Assembly: GCA_911728435.2 (NCBI GenBank)
Contig: OU452201.1
Location: forward strand, 17,236,001 to 17,300,000
Reading direction: 5' to 3'
Source: Apoderus coryli
Lineage: Eukaryota; Arthropoda; Insecta; Coleoptera; Attelabidae
DNA: 64,000 bases
The notes below the pieces were generated by a model, which was not told where the DNA came from, did no database searches, and saw only the letters and a program-made list of their open reading frames with translations. This document shows, in pieces, positions 46,520 to 59,289 of the stretch (its first letter is position 1; the number at the start of each line of letters is the position of its first letter). The position numbers were made by a program, and so were the translations under genes.

Positions 46520-49190
46520 TCTCTTGAATTTCTATTTACCATACTAGAAGATTTTCTAGTTTTATCGCCAATGCTCTTCGCAAGGAACTTCAAAATGGTT
46601 ATTTCCGTCTTTACCTCATTTTTTTTGGCGCGTTCCCAATACTTTGCCTATGGGTCGGGAAAATAAAAGCTAAATTGCCAATGTTTCGAAACAAAATCGG
46701 AATACGTTACCCTCTCCAATGTTTATCTTATTTCAGTTCTCGTTTTTACATCACCAAAGGGGTAACAAATGCTCAAAATTTTACATACACAAAGGGCCGA
46801 GGAGATAGATATAACCGAATAGTTGGCGGTCTCGCCTCTATCCGACCTACCACAAGCATTATATTATTAGAATTATTCGTGTGTATAAGCATATCCTGCG
46901 CAAGCTGATAAAAAGTTACCTACATTTACAATGGTTACAAATAGTGAACAGTACAAAGATGGACCTATCATCTTTTAATGCCACATAAACTAAACTAAAT
47001 CGAATTGACGATTCAGTTTTATACCGGCTAATGAATGATCTGTCGCCAGTTCGCTTTTATGCCTTATCTAGGCAGGTAGCCAAAGGTAGCAAAGACATCT
47101 ATAATGGTCTTTTATTATTTACTTATCACAAAGGAGTTAGCCGTGATTATTATTGTTTCCAGCGAACATTTTAATGGGTCTAACACTTAAGTGGACCATT
47201 AGGTAATCGATGAGCTTTCACAGCTTTTAGTTGAAGAATAATGGCTCTATAGTCCTCTTAAAATAAGAAGTCCACGTTATATCTTGTCAATAAGTTTATT
47301 TGTTTCGAAATACCTATTGACAATTTAGTTTTTTTTATTAATCTCAAGAAGTTATGTAGATAAACGTTTGAAAGCAGAAATTTAATAATGGGGGGTAAGT
47401 TTCGTCTGACAAAAAATATATAATATACACTATTAATCAACTAAATAAAATAAATTATGAAGATCACATAGGTTCACAAATGGCATTATGCGTGCCACTT
47501 CCGTTTGTGCTTACAATTTTGAAGATATACTGTCACAGATTGGTTGTATTGTTAATATTCTAACAATGACGACATATCATCATATTGAACTTAGGGGTAG
47601 CTGTATGACAAAGGACCTTAATCTATTAGTCCATTAACAATGGCCTTAGCTTTTTTACCATGCTAAGGGTGTTTTTCTTTACATCAGCTCGAATCACACA
47701 GCGGTCTAAGGCGTATCATATACATTCAGTCTATTCTAGGACAGTTAGAACTTCGAATTTTGTATCACAATTATGTATCCCAAACTACAGCGATGTCTTT
47801 CCGAAACTTTTTAAATTCCAGATTCGGATTAGTAGTCAACTGGTCTGTTAGTAGCATTGAAATAAATCATTTCCCAATTTTGAACCAATAATAATAGCCT
47901 CACCTTGTAGTTTTGTATAATATCCGCAACTCATTACAAAACGTCAGTTTAAAAATGGTAACCGCCATAACCGGTCTTCATAGTTTCTTTAGTTGAATTA
48001 ACACTAAAACCTTCAAAAAGTACTTACAATGCACATGGCAAATTTCAGACGGTCATCAAGTTTAGCGTTAGTTTAACGGTTTTCCGTTTCCTCTAAATCT
48101 CCCATCTTGCCCAATAATTACAGTTTGAAAAGGCAAAGACCGTCTGCACCATCGACATGCGTCTCTAAATTTGATTATTTTTTATTGGCAGATCCACACA
48201 GAGTTGGGTTTACTGTTTTGCTAGAATTATTTATGATTGTGCGTGTAAATGTGTGCTATTTAAGACTGATTTATGTTTCATCAAATGTGCAATGCACGCC
48301 AATCGCAAATTGGTGTTAGTACCACTTTTCATGAATATATCTATAAATTATAATATTGGTAGGTGTTATTTTCTTTAAATTATTCTTAAATTATCTGACA
48401 TGCTACACAAAATAAATACTACAACTGATAATTATTTGTTGCAGACATACCAATCCGTGTGATCCAAATGGTATGTTCTTCGTAATGTTTGTTTGAGGAT
48501 TTTCATAGAGCAAGGATGAAAATTAAGGCACGTCTGTATTAAATTAGGCCTACTTATTTTTAGGTTAATATACATCGTTATTTGATGTTTATTGTTGCAT
48601 AAATACTATAACAGCGGAAACACTTAAAATTATGGGATTTATGGGCGGTCCCATGTCAATTTTAGACATATAGAATCTATTCAATTTGGTGTTTCATACA
48701 TAAGAAAGTACTTTAACGATCACATAAACGACTTCGAATTCACAAAATGCTAATTTTCATGTTATCTAATGAAATGAAGATAAATATATTGTAATATGCA
48801 AAATAAAATAACAGAGGAAAATGTTGACGAAACATTCCTGGCTATCAACGTAACAGTTGCTTTGGTTATTACTTTTGCAACTTATAATACGTTAAGATTC
48901 GTTTATTTTTAGTCGAACAGCTATTGAATTACTGTGCAGGTTGTTCTGCCCTTTAAATGGTGGCGGCGCGGCGTGTTGATAATGACACATCTGGCATCTA
49001 AATGGGTACACATTTGGGCACAAAAAGATGACTGTGTTTGTTTGCGACCATAACCGAATGACAATAATAACTTGTGGGAGAAAAAGGGTTAGCCGCACAC
49101 AAAAAGGTAGATTTTTGGCTCCTGTAATAAAGATTACTATGATTAGTATAATTATTATCAGTTACATTTTGTAAGAAAGCAAACCATTTC
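46520..49190. other. No gene seen
   Basis: Two patches are richer in G+C (46795-46860 and 48940-49060) without splice-bounded frames. No transposon or RNA gene recognised. Confidence 0.5.
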
Positions 49191-49194
49191 ATAT

Positions 49195-49585
49195 TTTGTC
49201 GTCAATGTCGTCGATAATATCCACAAGTGGCACAGCTATAGCCTTTACGAAAACCTGATATTTTGTTGCATAGGACTTAATTTGTGAAGCCATGATCTTT
49301 CCTAAAAATTTCGAAATTGGAGACAAAATAGATATAGGATGAAGGCTACTAAAGTTTTTGGCGTCGTTGTTTTTTGGAAATCGGTAAAACTTTACATATT
49401 ATATTCCAAGGATCTGGGAACACATTGGACAGTGAACAAAGACTTAATTATGTGTGTGATAAACGGTAGTATGCGCTGACAACAAAGTAATAGCAGGTGG
49501 TCAGGTCCTACGGCACTAATTTTGATTTGCAGAAGAAAATCTTTCACCTCACAGACATCAACCCATGAAAATTCGAAAAGCTGAT
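49195..49585 (-). pseudogene. LINE reverse-transcriptase fragment
   Basis: Read on the minus strand: GPDHLLLLCCQRILPFITHI, FTVQCVPRS, then (shifted) HPISILSPISKFLGKIMASQ, and in another frame GFRKGYSCAT with LVDIIDDIDDKI. These are consecutive reverse-transcriptase blocks of jockey/CR1-type LINEs: the GPDxIP start, the WK/PIxK region, PISxLPxxSKxLE, and QxGFRKGxSCxTALxxI. The catalytic YxDD lies beyond the recognisable part. Several frameshifts; dead. Confidence 0.8.
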
Positions 49586-49599
49586 AAAAATTTCACTTT

Positions 49600-52230
49600 T
49601 AATTATTAAAATAATAATTAAATGTTGTAAAAAATAGTTGTTAGTATATTGAGATCCTATTTAAATGTTGACGAACATTATTTATAGGTTTCTTTTTGTA
49701 AATATCAAGATTTCTGAGATCAAGCCACAAAGACTTTGTAAAATGTTTGAAGTGCTATTAGACCTTTCAAATAGCAGTAGTTGATCACCGATAGCCCTAC
49801 GGTGCCATTTCTATATCATGCCGGGAACTATTCACTTTATCCTCGTCTAACTATATGGAAGATTGTCCTTCCTCATAAGGAGATAAAATATTTATACATG
49901 TTTAGTGAATTTTCTCTGTTGACATATTCCGTAACGCAGTAAAGAGCGAAGACGCACATTCAATGTAAATGGCCTGGCTGAAAAAACAAGCAAGCAAAAA
50001 AGTAACAAAAAAAAAAGGCATGAAAGAATAATACTGATTGCTAGCCGCGTGTGATGTCATTGTTTAAGTATAAATACATTCTATATAGCCTATCAGAGAA
50101 GAAGGAACCTGTTTATCGAGCTATCAAATTTAAATTGTCGCGACACGTCAAATCAACTGTAAGTCTCGCTACAGGATGGAACAATGGATAAGACACTCAC
50201 AGCATTTCTTCTTTTGTGCAATTAAATTTTATACCGATATTTCTTATTTTAAATGACACATGTACAGTGTGAACAATAATGAACAGGATTCATATGGTCA
50301 CATTAAATGCATTTTGAAGGAAAATGGCCTGATAAAAGCCCACTTCTAAGATGTGCAGTTGGGAGTGAATCCAATATTACAAACGTTCATAAAATAAAGT
50401 TTAAAGACAACTTTTATTTCTCATAGCATGTTTGACTACGGAAAATTGAAAATTAACTTTTTTTCAGGGAATTTGGTCAATAACTCTGGAACGAATAAAT
50501 ATATTGATATGTGATTTTGTGTTTATTTTTTGTTGCAAATTTAGTTTACGTTTTATTTTTGATGAGCCTTAGCTTTCAAAATAGCGCTATCTAATATGAC
50601 AGCTAAAAACAATTATGACTTGGGTTAATTTTTTTTCATAATCAACAATGCTTTCTTTTTAAACAAGACCTGAGGTTGATAAATTCTGTTGAGTCAAACC
50701 AAAATAAACAGAAGACACGAATTAAGTTCTATAATGTATCAAAATAGCAACAACCTACCTAACTGGTGAAATTTTAAACGCAATTTTTTCAAGAATTATG
50801 GAGGCAAATATCAAAAATAAGATATTGCTGTAAAGCAGATAAAAATGCTTTCCAATGATGTATCACTCGACTCCTACTGCTGTTTAGGAATTTGGGGATT
50901 GTGTGCAACCCTATCACAGGGCAAAATTCATTTCAACCAATCATCCTAGGACTCATAAACCAAAGCTTAGCAAATATTGTGGTCTCCGATATTTATTGAT
51001 TGAAATTTAGGAAATATTACTTTACAATTTTTAATATTTGATGCTTTAGCAAAAGTAGCGGTAAAAATTCTGGCAATTGCCACGACGTTGTAAAAAAACC
51101 GACTTCCTTTATTATATTCGAGAATCGCAGTAATTTCACATAGTGTCACAGAGGGTTTGCCTTGAGAGACCGGAGAATGTATTTTTAGGCAATCACATAC
51201 TGCAACAAATATTGCTATTCAATCTATATATATGAACCCCCACAGCATCCCTGAAATGGGAAATGGCATTGTGGAAATTCAGAATAAGCTAGTGAAGCTG
51301 CACTTTCCAAAAAACTTGTGGACCTTATCAGAAAAAGATACCAGATAAAGACGAAGAATATCCTGAACGTGTTATGTATAAATATACAATCGATAGCATT
51401 TATTGAAAACTTTTATTTATCGGTAGAATTCTCTAAGAAAGGTTGATCCATCAACCTTCAGGCTAGTTTCCCCTAATCATACCGTAATTTAGAACACACA
51501 GGTTACTTTTTACAAAGTTGTTTAATTTCCCATTAACTACGTTTTCTATTTTCACTCAGTAAATGCCGGTTAAACTATAAAGAGGCAATAAAATACGTTT
51601 GTTTTATTTCTCTCTATTCTTTTATGTGTGTTGTATTTTTTGATCCGGTTTTTATACCAGTTTCCAAGAAAATCTCACGTTTCTCCTATTTAATGCGCCA
51701 TAATGTATCTGTGGGTAGTGGAAAACTGTTATCCACCGACTTTATTTACGAAAATGTGACAATTATTTAAAGCACTTTTAGATGTAGAGGATTTAAATTT
51801 CATATCTTCTTTGAAAAATGTTCCAAAGAAACCCGTAACTTAAACTAGTATTATTTTTAACATTTTCCTGCTGGATATAAAAATATAACCTTTGAGCAAT
51901 AATCACTTCACCCTACAAACAACAGCGAATAACAGTAACGTGAACCAGCACCTTAGATATGTAGAACCCAAAATCATTAAGCCATTGGCAGTGATAAACT
52001 GATATTGTGAATATATTCAATACCCGCCTCTCAGTATGTACAGGGTAGGCAATTGTAGAAAAAAATATATTTTACTCATTATACACACAACAATAATATG
52101 CAAGCAACATAAAGAATAATTTGTACACTAAAAAGAATGAAAAGGAAAAACAAAAATTAGAAACGATAAAAACAAAAATTACTACCCATTTTAAAAGTTA
52201 TTCACAATGCCTATCAGCATTGCTTAATAT
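49600..52230. other. No gene seen
   Basis: AT-rich. CTACCTAACTGGTGAAATTT followed by TAAAC at 50756-50780 is repeated exactly at 62919-62943 in the same orientation, a dispersed repeat. No coding sequence or RNA gene is supported. Confidence 0.5.
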
Positions 52231-52240
52231 TATTTATCTA

Positions 52241-53316
52241 AAGTGTGGTTTTTTTAGAGGCGGAGAACTTTAAATTGAAATAAAACACAAAGATCATGAA
52301 ATTGTCTTTATTTGAAAGATCATTTGCATTACTGGCGCGTATCTGAAGGTCCATTTGGCTTCCAGTGCTCAATTGTTTCTGGTTTATCGACGTAGTGGTG
52401 TCGAATCGCATTACCGAGGTGGGCAGTTGACAGTTCCATTTCGTGGAATTAATCGTTGATCAAATGGTTCTTGAAGTAAATTAATTGTATCGCGCGCTGT
52501 GTGGCATGGGCAACGTCCTGCTGAAACCAACTATGTTTGCAACATTAATGCTTGCCAATTGAGGCACGAAAAGTTAGTAATCATGTCTCTGTACTGCTCA
52601 CCGTTGATTGTAACGTTCTGACCACCAGCATTTTTGAAGGCATAAGGACCAATAATTTCACCGGCTCAGAAGCGCCCTTTTTCTGGATGTAATGGCTTGT
52701 GGATTATCATCGCTCCAAAATCGGCAATTCTGTTTGTTGATATAACCATTTAACCAAAAGTGCGTTTCATCACGGAACAAAATTTACCGATGAAATTGTG
52801 GATCAATGGCATTGTTTTCTTGGGCCCATTCACCAAATGGACGGCGCCAAAAATGATCGTGTGGCTTCAATTTCTGCAGAAGTTGAATCTTGTAAGCACG
52901 TAAACCAATATCTTTACGCAACATTTTCCATGGATGGACACAAGTTTAAGTGTTAAGCACGACGACGAATTGACACATCATGACCACTTCGCTGCACACC
53001 AGCAATTGCTTGTTGTGTACGCACTGTACGACGTCTTACGGATGCATATTAACGATTAGCGTAAACGTATTGCGAAAACGAGCCATAATTTCTTGAATTA
53101 ATCGCTCTAAAGGACGATCATGAGCACAATAAAACTCACGAACCCCAGATGTGTTTCTCGAATTGAACCGTGTTTTCCGAAAGAAATTTGAACAATTTGC
53201 AAACTTTGTTCCCGCGTGGGTCTATTCATGATGAATTGCCAAACCAAACTAACCTGAAAACAACCAAGAATCGTCACAGAAAACAGTGTTGCCTCCGCCT
53301 CTAAAAAAACACCCTT
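52241..53316 (-). mobile_element. Nearly full-length Tc1/mariner-class transposon (1076 bp)
   Basis: The left end AAGTGTGGTTTTTTTAGAGG and the complement of the right end AAGGGTGTTTTTTTAGAGGC form terminal inverted repeats that continue into CGGAG. TA flanks both sides (52239-52240 and 53317-53318). Almost the whole interior is one degenerate transposase on the minus strand. Length and TA target are typical of mariner-like elements. Confidence 0.9.
52329..53229 (-). pseudogene. Degenerate DD34D-type transposase
   Basis: From Met at 53229 the minus strand reads MNRPTREQSLQIVQISFGKH then GSIRETH, a helix-turn-helix start typical of a Tc1/mariner subgroup. Central parts are shifted and deleted; HDVSIRRR and LRAYKIQL-like stretches can be followed. 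The first catalytic block is RDETHFWLNGYINKQN, the second WFQQD with ATQRA behind it, and the third survives as NCPPR*CDSTPL. The family C-terminus YVDKPETIEH follows, with an early stop at 52329. At about 300 codons with many stops and frameshifts it is a dead but complete-length copy, unlike the deleted transposases elsewhere in the window. Confidence 0.85.
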
Positions 53317-53329
53317 TATATGAGGGGCC

Positions 53330-54820
53330 TATATATCCCTTTTCTCAGAAAATACTGACTTTCGACAAAAATTTCTTGGTTTTAAAGATTTTTTGTAATT
53401 CTTTGAGTTGAGAAAAATGCTGCACCGACATTAACAACAGAAATTTAAATGAAACCCCATATATTTTTACATTTTATTTTGCTTGGAATAAAAAATATAG
53501 GTAACTTTTATAAGAACTCCCAAATCGAATTAGAAAATTAAAATTAGATATTTTTATACCAAAAAAATAATGATAAAATGTCACAATTCGCTAAAAAATA
53601 TTAAAGTATAATCTGCTTTTTCTTCCATAAAATAGGAAACTATACCATCACGCTCCAACAAAAGGGCAAAACGAGTAACTAAAAAACCTTTAAAAAAGAT
53701 TTCGTGTGTTTTTTATGAAATGTCCAAGAGATTTCCAAACAATCAGGAAGCCATCTCTGAAATACATGTCTATATTGCGAGAGTTAAAATAAAAAAGAAA
53801 TTGTGGAATTTGGCCATTATGCATTTTCCGAATAATACTGAGAACTTAGGAGTTCGAACAATATATATAACGTGCTTTAACTACAATTATGATAATTATA
53901 TTCCTTCTGTAAAATAATCCGGAATCCAAATAATAATAAGAAACTTCAACTATCTTAAAACGAGATGTACTCCGTTCCATACCTACATAGGTGTTTAGGT
54001 ACAGAAATCCGAAATTCTCAATCTATAATACCCTACATACCTAGAGTTTAGTACATAATCACGATTCTCAACCTATTTAGATCGGTATCCAAGATAATCC
54101 TTCCTCTCTCTTACTCTACCCGTGTCTTCGTCTTTTGGAAATCTCATCCGATTAAAACAACATACGAGACATTAATTATAGACGTACACCGTTTTCAAAG
54201 GAATATTTATTGGGATTTAACTTACTCATTAAAGGTGTTATTTATTGTTTTGATTTCGTATCAGGACATGCATGGACAAGCCCGCAAAGGACGAACTCAA
54301 CTGTTGCCCAAGCGGAAAATAGATAGCCGAATAATAATTGTTAAAGTTCATTCATTTTTTACACTCGGTTACTTTTAGGATGTCTACTATTCAAATAAGG
54401 CGAATAAGTAAATTTTATCACCTTGTGAGAAAAATGTGATGAACTACCTATATTGCACTAGTTTTAAATTTCAAAGAAATAACAGGTATTTTATAGAATA
54501 TACATATACAATAATAATTATTGAAGTGAATAAAATCCAGAACAACTTCAAAATATATTACTTTGCTTTAATTAATATAATCTTTAACCTTAGTAATAAA
54601 TTCCATTAAAATACCATTTACTTCAATTATATGTCACATCGATTACAATATGACCAGACATCTGTGGGCCAGTGATCTCGTGGCAATTTCAATGCGCTTT
54701 TTCAATATGTTTAATTTGAAGTATGTTGTTATTTAATTTTTCTACTCCTGTTTTGTTAAGCTGTCTATTGCAAAACTGTTAACGTGACATGTAAATTCAA
54801 TCTTACATAAGTGTTCTGTA
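53330..54820. other. No gene supported
   Basis: AT-rich. At 54265 TTTCGTATCAG precedes GACATGCATGGACAAGCCCG, which is open for about 30 codons, but no donor follows, so I do not call an exon. Nothing else. Confidence 0.45.
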
Positions 54821-54827
54821 ATGATCA

Positions 54828-54865
54828 CCAAAGTGTTACGTAATGAATATTACATAACACTTTGG
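54828..54865. repeat. 38-bp hairpin
   Basis: CCAAAGTGTTACGTAAT and ATTACATAACACTTTGG pair with one mismatch around the loop GAAT. Confidence 0.8.
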
Positions 54866-55025
54866 GGATTTTTATTTTTTATTATGGAATTATGTCAAAC
54901 ACAAACGTCAAATAAATTCAAATATTTAAATGTCATAATTACGTTTTCTTCTGTGTTAAGTATTTCTGCTTAAATTTTAATTCTGAAATGGATTCTGATT
55001 CTGCAAAGTCGTAGAAAAAGTACAG

Positions 55026-55150
55026 TACATAACTCGAGCTGTAAATAATTTTCCATGCTCGAGACTATTGCCTCACTCGTCGCTTCGCGGCTCGTGGGCA
55101 AACTAGTCTCTCGCATGTAAAATATCATTTACAGCACATGTTATGTAATA
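55026..55150. mobile_element. Small foldback (MITE) with G+C-rich loop
   Basis: Left arm 55026-55080 (ACATAACTCGAGCTGTAAAT, then CATGCTCGAGACTA) matches the complement of the right arm 55091-55150 at roughly four bases in five. The loop CGTCGCTTCGCGGCTCG is G+C-rich against an AT-rich background. GTCGTAGAAAAAGTA just before it is the motif that also ends the repeats at 93-405 and 18330-18785, so these may be related families. Confidence 0.75.
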
Positions 55151-55496
55151 TACTATTGTATAACAATTTTACGTATTTCGGGGTCGCAATTTTAAAATAC
55201 AATCTCTTCAAAATATTTACACTGTATATTACGTAACTTCAACGGTACAACTACTAAAAATCATGTCAACTAGACTTTTCTGTCACTGTCAAAATAAATT
55301 CGCTTGTGAACATTAACGTATGAACCCGCAATTAAAACTGAATTACTCGGGCGACAATGCCGCCATTTATATGTTCTGAAATTATAAAGAAAAATCTTGG
55401 ACGTAACAAAAATGTGATACAAACAATTAATAACTTTAACAAATTTTACATTCTGGAGCCTCATTTTTGGGCTGTTGTGAACCCTTATAAGGTAGG

Positions 55497-56105
55497 TTCA
55501 CTACACTGCGTTGATCATCTCGATCAAAGTCTACTTCGTCCAACACTCTCCGATCCAAATCTACAATTTCTGTATGCAGTACACTATACTTCGTTGATGC
55601 GTTTCACCACCGTATATGGGCCTTCCCAGGAACTCCCTAACTTCGGCGAACGTTCAATCTTTCTTACTGTATTGGAAACCATGACTATTACATCGTCGAT
55701 CGTACCATGTCTTCATTCTGTCGGTCTGAATGTCTAAATTTTGTCCCGCTTCTTCATGAATTTCTTACAATCGTTGGTTGAGTATGATAGCGTATAACAG
55801 ATTGATCAGCAACCGAAGTTCTCTGCCAAAAACAATACTTGAGGGTGTTTTTTTTTTTGTAGATTCGTGGGTGACAGATCTGGACTACACTAAAAACAAA
55901 GGTATGTGCCGGTTACAGTCTGTCTGTTGCTTGTTCTATTAATCGTTTAGCCATTCCATCTGATTGTGGATGAAGGGCAGTTTCATTTCTGCCCTGGTCG
56001 GAATGAAGTTTTAATGGAAGACCAAATCTGTAGATGGAATTTTTGACCACTGTTTTCACTTCTTGGTTTGGATCGCGAAAACTTCTGGCCATTTACTAAA
56101 GTACT
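55497..56105 (-). pseudogene. Ty3/Gypsy integrase relic
   Basis: The minus strand reads YFSKWPEVFAI, shifts, then NQEVKTVVKNSIYRFGLPLK with LHSDQGRN, and HPQSDGMAKRLIEQATDRL. The HSDQGRN block has the second catalytic aspartate, while the catalytic glutamate block expected before HPQSDGM is deleted (about 20 residues). Further on, SSIVFG-like and GRELRL remnants, DIQTDRMKTWYDRRCN and GSSWEGPYTVVKRINEV mark the C-terminal part of Gypsy integrases. Numerous frameshifts and stops. No protease, reverse transcriptase or LTR is recognised next to it; the mariner relic begins at its upstream edge. It is an old, dead fragment. Confidence 0.85.
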
Positions 56106-56124
56106 TCAGAACCACAAAACAAAA

Positions 56125-56454
56125 AGTGTTTTTTCATCAGGACGATTCACGTGTGATGTAACCATAACAAAAATTCATTAAATGGGCTACAAACTGCAAC
56201 CTCATCCACGATATTCTCCAGATATTTACTGTTTCCAAACCTGAAGAAATGGCTGAGTGCTAGGAGATTCGAAACGAAAGCTTATTTTAAGGGCCTTGAG
56301 GAATCTTATTTTTTAGGAAGAATAACAAAATTAAAAACACGTTGGCCTAAATGTATCAAGAAAGGAGATAATTTAGAAAAATAAAATGATTTCTTTCCAA
56401 CAAAAAAAAAAATGGTTTTCTTTAAAAATGAGGGACTTATCAAATCACCCTCGT
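56125..56454 (+). pseudogene. Mariner 3' half with terminal repeat
   Basis: The plus strand has FFHQDDSRV (second catalytic aspartate block), then GYKLQPHPRYSPDIYCF (third aspartate block, family form HPPYSPDLAP), then, shifted, EAYFKGLEES and RWPKCIKKGDNLEK with a stop at about 56385. It ends in GGGACTTATCAAATCACCCT then CGTA, the complement of the mariner end at 43394. The N-terminal half is missing; the element appears truncated where it meets the Gypsy relic. Confidence 0.85.
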
Positions 56455-56459
56455 AGCTC

Positions 56460-58430
56460 TAACGGAGAAATTTATAATGATCGAGGACAAAACAATTAAA
56501 TTAATTAAAAAAATTGAGCTAACCGACCACTAAACTACCATTATTCTGATGTAACAACTGTTTATACATCCAGAAGGGAACTAGTGCCAAAACTAAATGG
56601 GTAATTGCTGCAGACTCTAACAACAGCTGTCGTCTAAATTACATCGTATACCTTTAGTCCGGTTAATCTACTACCAATTAATGTTCAAATATATTGATCT
56701 AACAAAAAGAACATTTACAAAGTCCGAAGGTAGAACTTATGACAGGAAGGAACGGCTATGTGACACATTTTCATCTAATTCTTTCGTACTCTAAATGTAT
56801 CTGAATAGCATAATAATACCGTATCTAACCAGTTGTTCAACTTTCGACGTTCTACGAAGCCACCAATAGGAACGTTTTCCTCATATTTTGGGCATGCGCA
56901 TATTGGTTTTACATCAGCTGTCCACTACATATTAGCTTTGTCTCTTTCATTCAGATCAGAGAAATGGAGATAGAACTCAATAATTTCGTTTATTTGAGTT
57001 TATTTTATTTTTGCGTTTTGTGCGCCTAGAAAATAGATAGATAAGAGAAGTAATCCGTTACGAAGAGGAGCGAATTATATTTCTTGATAAATAGAACTAC
57101 GTCTACTCCACAAAACGTTCTTTATAGATGTTTAATCTGCATACAGGTTTACATTCAAATTATCAACATTTACAATGTAATTTTTTGAAAATTAAGTAAA
57201 CTTAAATCAAACACATTATAAAACTAATACATAGGTAGGCTAAAATATCGCGGATATCTCACAATAATAACTCACATTTGTGATTACATTTTTCTTTTTG
57301 AAAATCATAGCATTCGAATAAGTTTTAAAGTTATAGTTTATATTAGAAGATTTCAATAGATATACATATATTGAAATCTTCTAATATTAGGATTTTTTAT
57401 AATAATAATTTATATAAATTTATATTATATTATATTTATTTATTGATCACTACTAGTTTAACTGAAAAAATAAAACAAAATATTTTAAATCTGACTCTGT
57501 CGCCATTTACCACGATATTTTATTGTGATTTTATGAATGGAATACCGTGTGGAGCCAATATTTGACTTCAAATACATCAAAGTGCCGACGCGAGGTTGAA
57601 TAACTGTTTATTAAACTGTGATGAAACTAAGTGAATTATCCTCAGGTATTATATTTTTTATTTTAAATTTACGATGTTACTTTTAAATTTGCTAAAGAAA
57701 ACGCCTTCGGCATAAACGTAATTTAGTTATGCCTGTACCTGTACAAGGTTTGTTTGTTTGAGCATCGAGAGCTCTTTTGGCCACCGCCAACGCGACCAGA
57801 TTTATTTTCCTGTTATTCAAACACTTGAAAACTTTCGTGAACTGTGAGTTTTATGCAGGGTTTTATGTGTACCTACCCGATACTTTATACGACGTGTTTG
57901 TGACAAATACTATAGATTTATGTAGACTTACGAGGGAAAAATTCGAATGTTATATGGAACGAATGTAGGTCTACGAACCCTTTATGATTATTGTTTGTAG
58001 AACTCTACAGCAAGGATACCTATCTATAGGCAAATATAATTCCGAGGGCACACTGGTTTTGGGGGATATTTTTGTTGAAGAATATGTATGTCAAAATTAG
58101 GTCACACCAGTCAGAAGAGTGTGTTCGTGAAAAATAGTGCATCTTCCAGAATATTCTTCGTCTATATGATTCAACGCATACAATCGAGTCGCGATCCACA
58201 CCGAATGCAGACTGTTTCATTTACATTATGTTTTATCAATAAATCTGTCACAGCAAGTTTTCAGAAATTGATATGTTGAAGGGTGCAACTGTGGATTGCT
58301 GTATAATTGCATCTCGAATTGCATGCTGTGTTTTTAATCGACAAACAAAAAAGAGACAATAATTGATAAAACTACGAACTGTGTAAAACTTTTACTAACA
58401 ACGTTTTTAAATTTGATCACAATGTGCAGT
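56460..58430. other. No gene seen; one perfect hairpin
   Basis: At 57340-57387, ATATTAGAAGATTTCAAT is exactly complemented after a 12-base loop. The remaining sequence is AT-rich with short chance frames (for example 57777-57968), none supported. Confidence 0.5.
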
Positions 58431-58437
58431 TTTAATA

Positions 58438-59278
58438 CACATTGTGCCCAGGATAAGAATATGGGATAGCATTGGAATCTTGGAAACGGTACGTAGGAGT
58501 TACAATGACGGTTAAAATAGAGAAAATTTGTAGAATTTAAACAGTTCTTAAATGGTGTTTTCAAAAGTAAACTAACTTTAGCAGTTTTCGAGGATTTTCG
58601 AAAAAACGATTTTTTGCGACTTTAGTGTTTATTTATTTCTGACATTATTTTTGCAAATGCAGAGTAGCAAAAACATTCATTTGTCGTTACTCACGATTAT
58701 TTATTATTATTTGTCAATTTATTTTTGTCAACATTTTATTCTGTACGCGGTTTTTTAAATTTAGTTGAAAGTGTTGTGCTTTTGAAGTTAAAAAAACGCC
58801 TTTCTCGGATGCATGTTTTACGCAAACTATGGCGATTTTTCTTGAATAATTTTAAATAACAGCTAAAAACACTGAAAACTTGGTTAAACCATTACGTGTG
58901 ATATACCACCTATTTTATTAACAATAAAAAATCCAGGGCAGTATTTAAAAAACAAAGTCAACACAAAGATGGTTTTTCAAAAACGAAACGGCGCGTAGTG
59001 ACAATTTGTAAAACGCTGTATTTTTCTCCTCAAAAAATAACAATGAGTAGGTGCTCTTAATTTTTTTATATCTGTAAACATAATGTCAGAAATAAATAAA
59101 AACTAAAATCGCAAAAAATATATTTTACAAAAATTGTCCTAAAACGGCTAAAGTTACTTTGTTTTTTTAATTTTACAAACACCATTTAAAATGTGTTTAA
59201 ATTGTACAACTTTTCTCTGATTTAATCGACATTGTAAATGCTATTCCCGCCTATTCCATTCTTATATTGAACACAGTG
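58438..59278. mobile_element. Long-TIR foldback DNA transposon, copy 2
   Basis: This is the second copy of the element at 3598-4617, in the same orientation. The left end CACATTGTGCCCAGGATAAG and the complement of the right end CACTGTGTTCAATATAAGAA match, TA flanks both sides, and internal blocks such as GATATACCACCTATTTT and TTTCTGACATTAT are shared with copy 1. At 841 bp it is shorter, having lost part of the centre. No reading frame. Confidence 0.85.
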
Positions 59279-59289
59279 TATATAGGACA

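Noticed and set aside
54265..54330. Acceptor-like TTTCGTATCAG followed by an open stretch, as a plus-strand exon
   Set aside because: No donor site follows and the pyrimidine tract is weak.
55357..55737. 126-codon plus-strand frame
   Set aside because: Antisense shadow of the Gypsy integrase C-terminal region.
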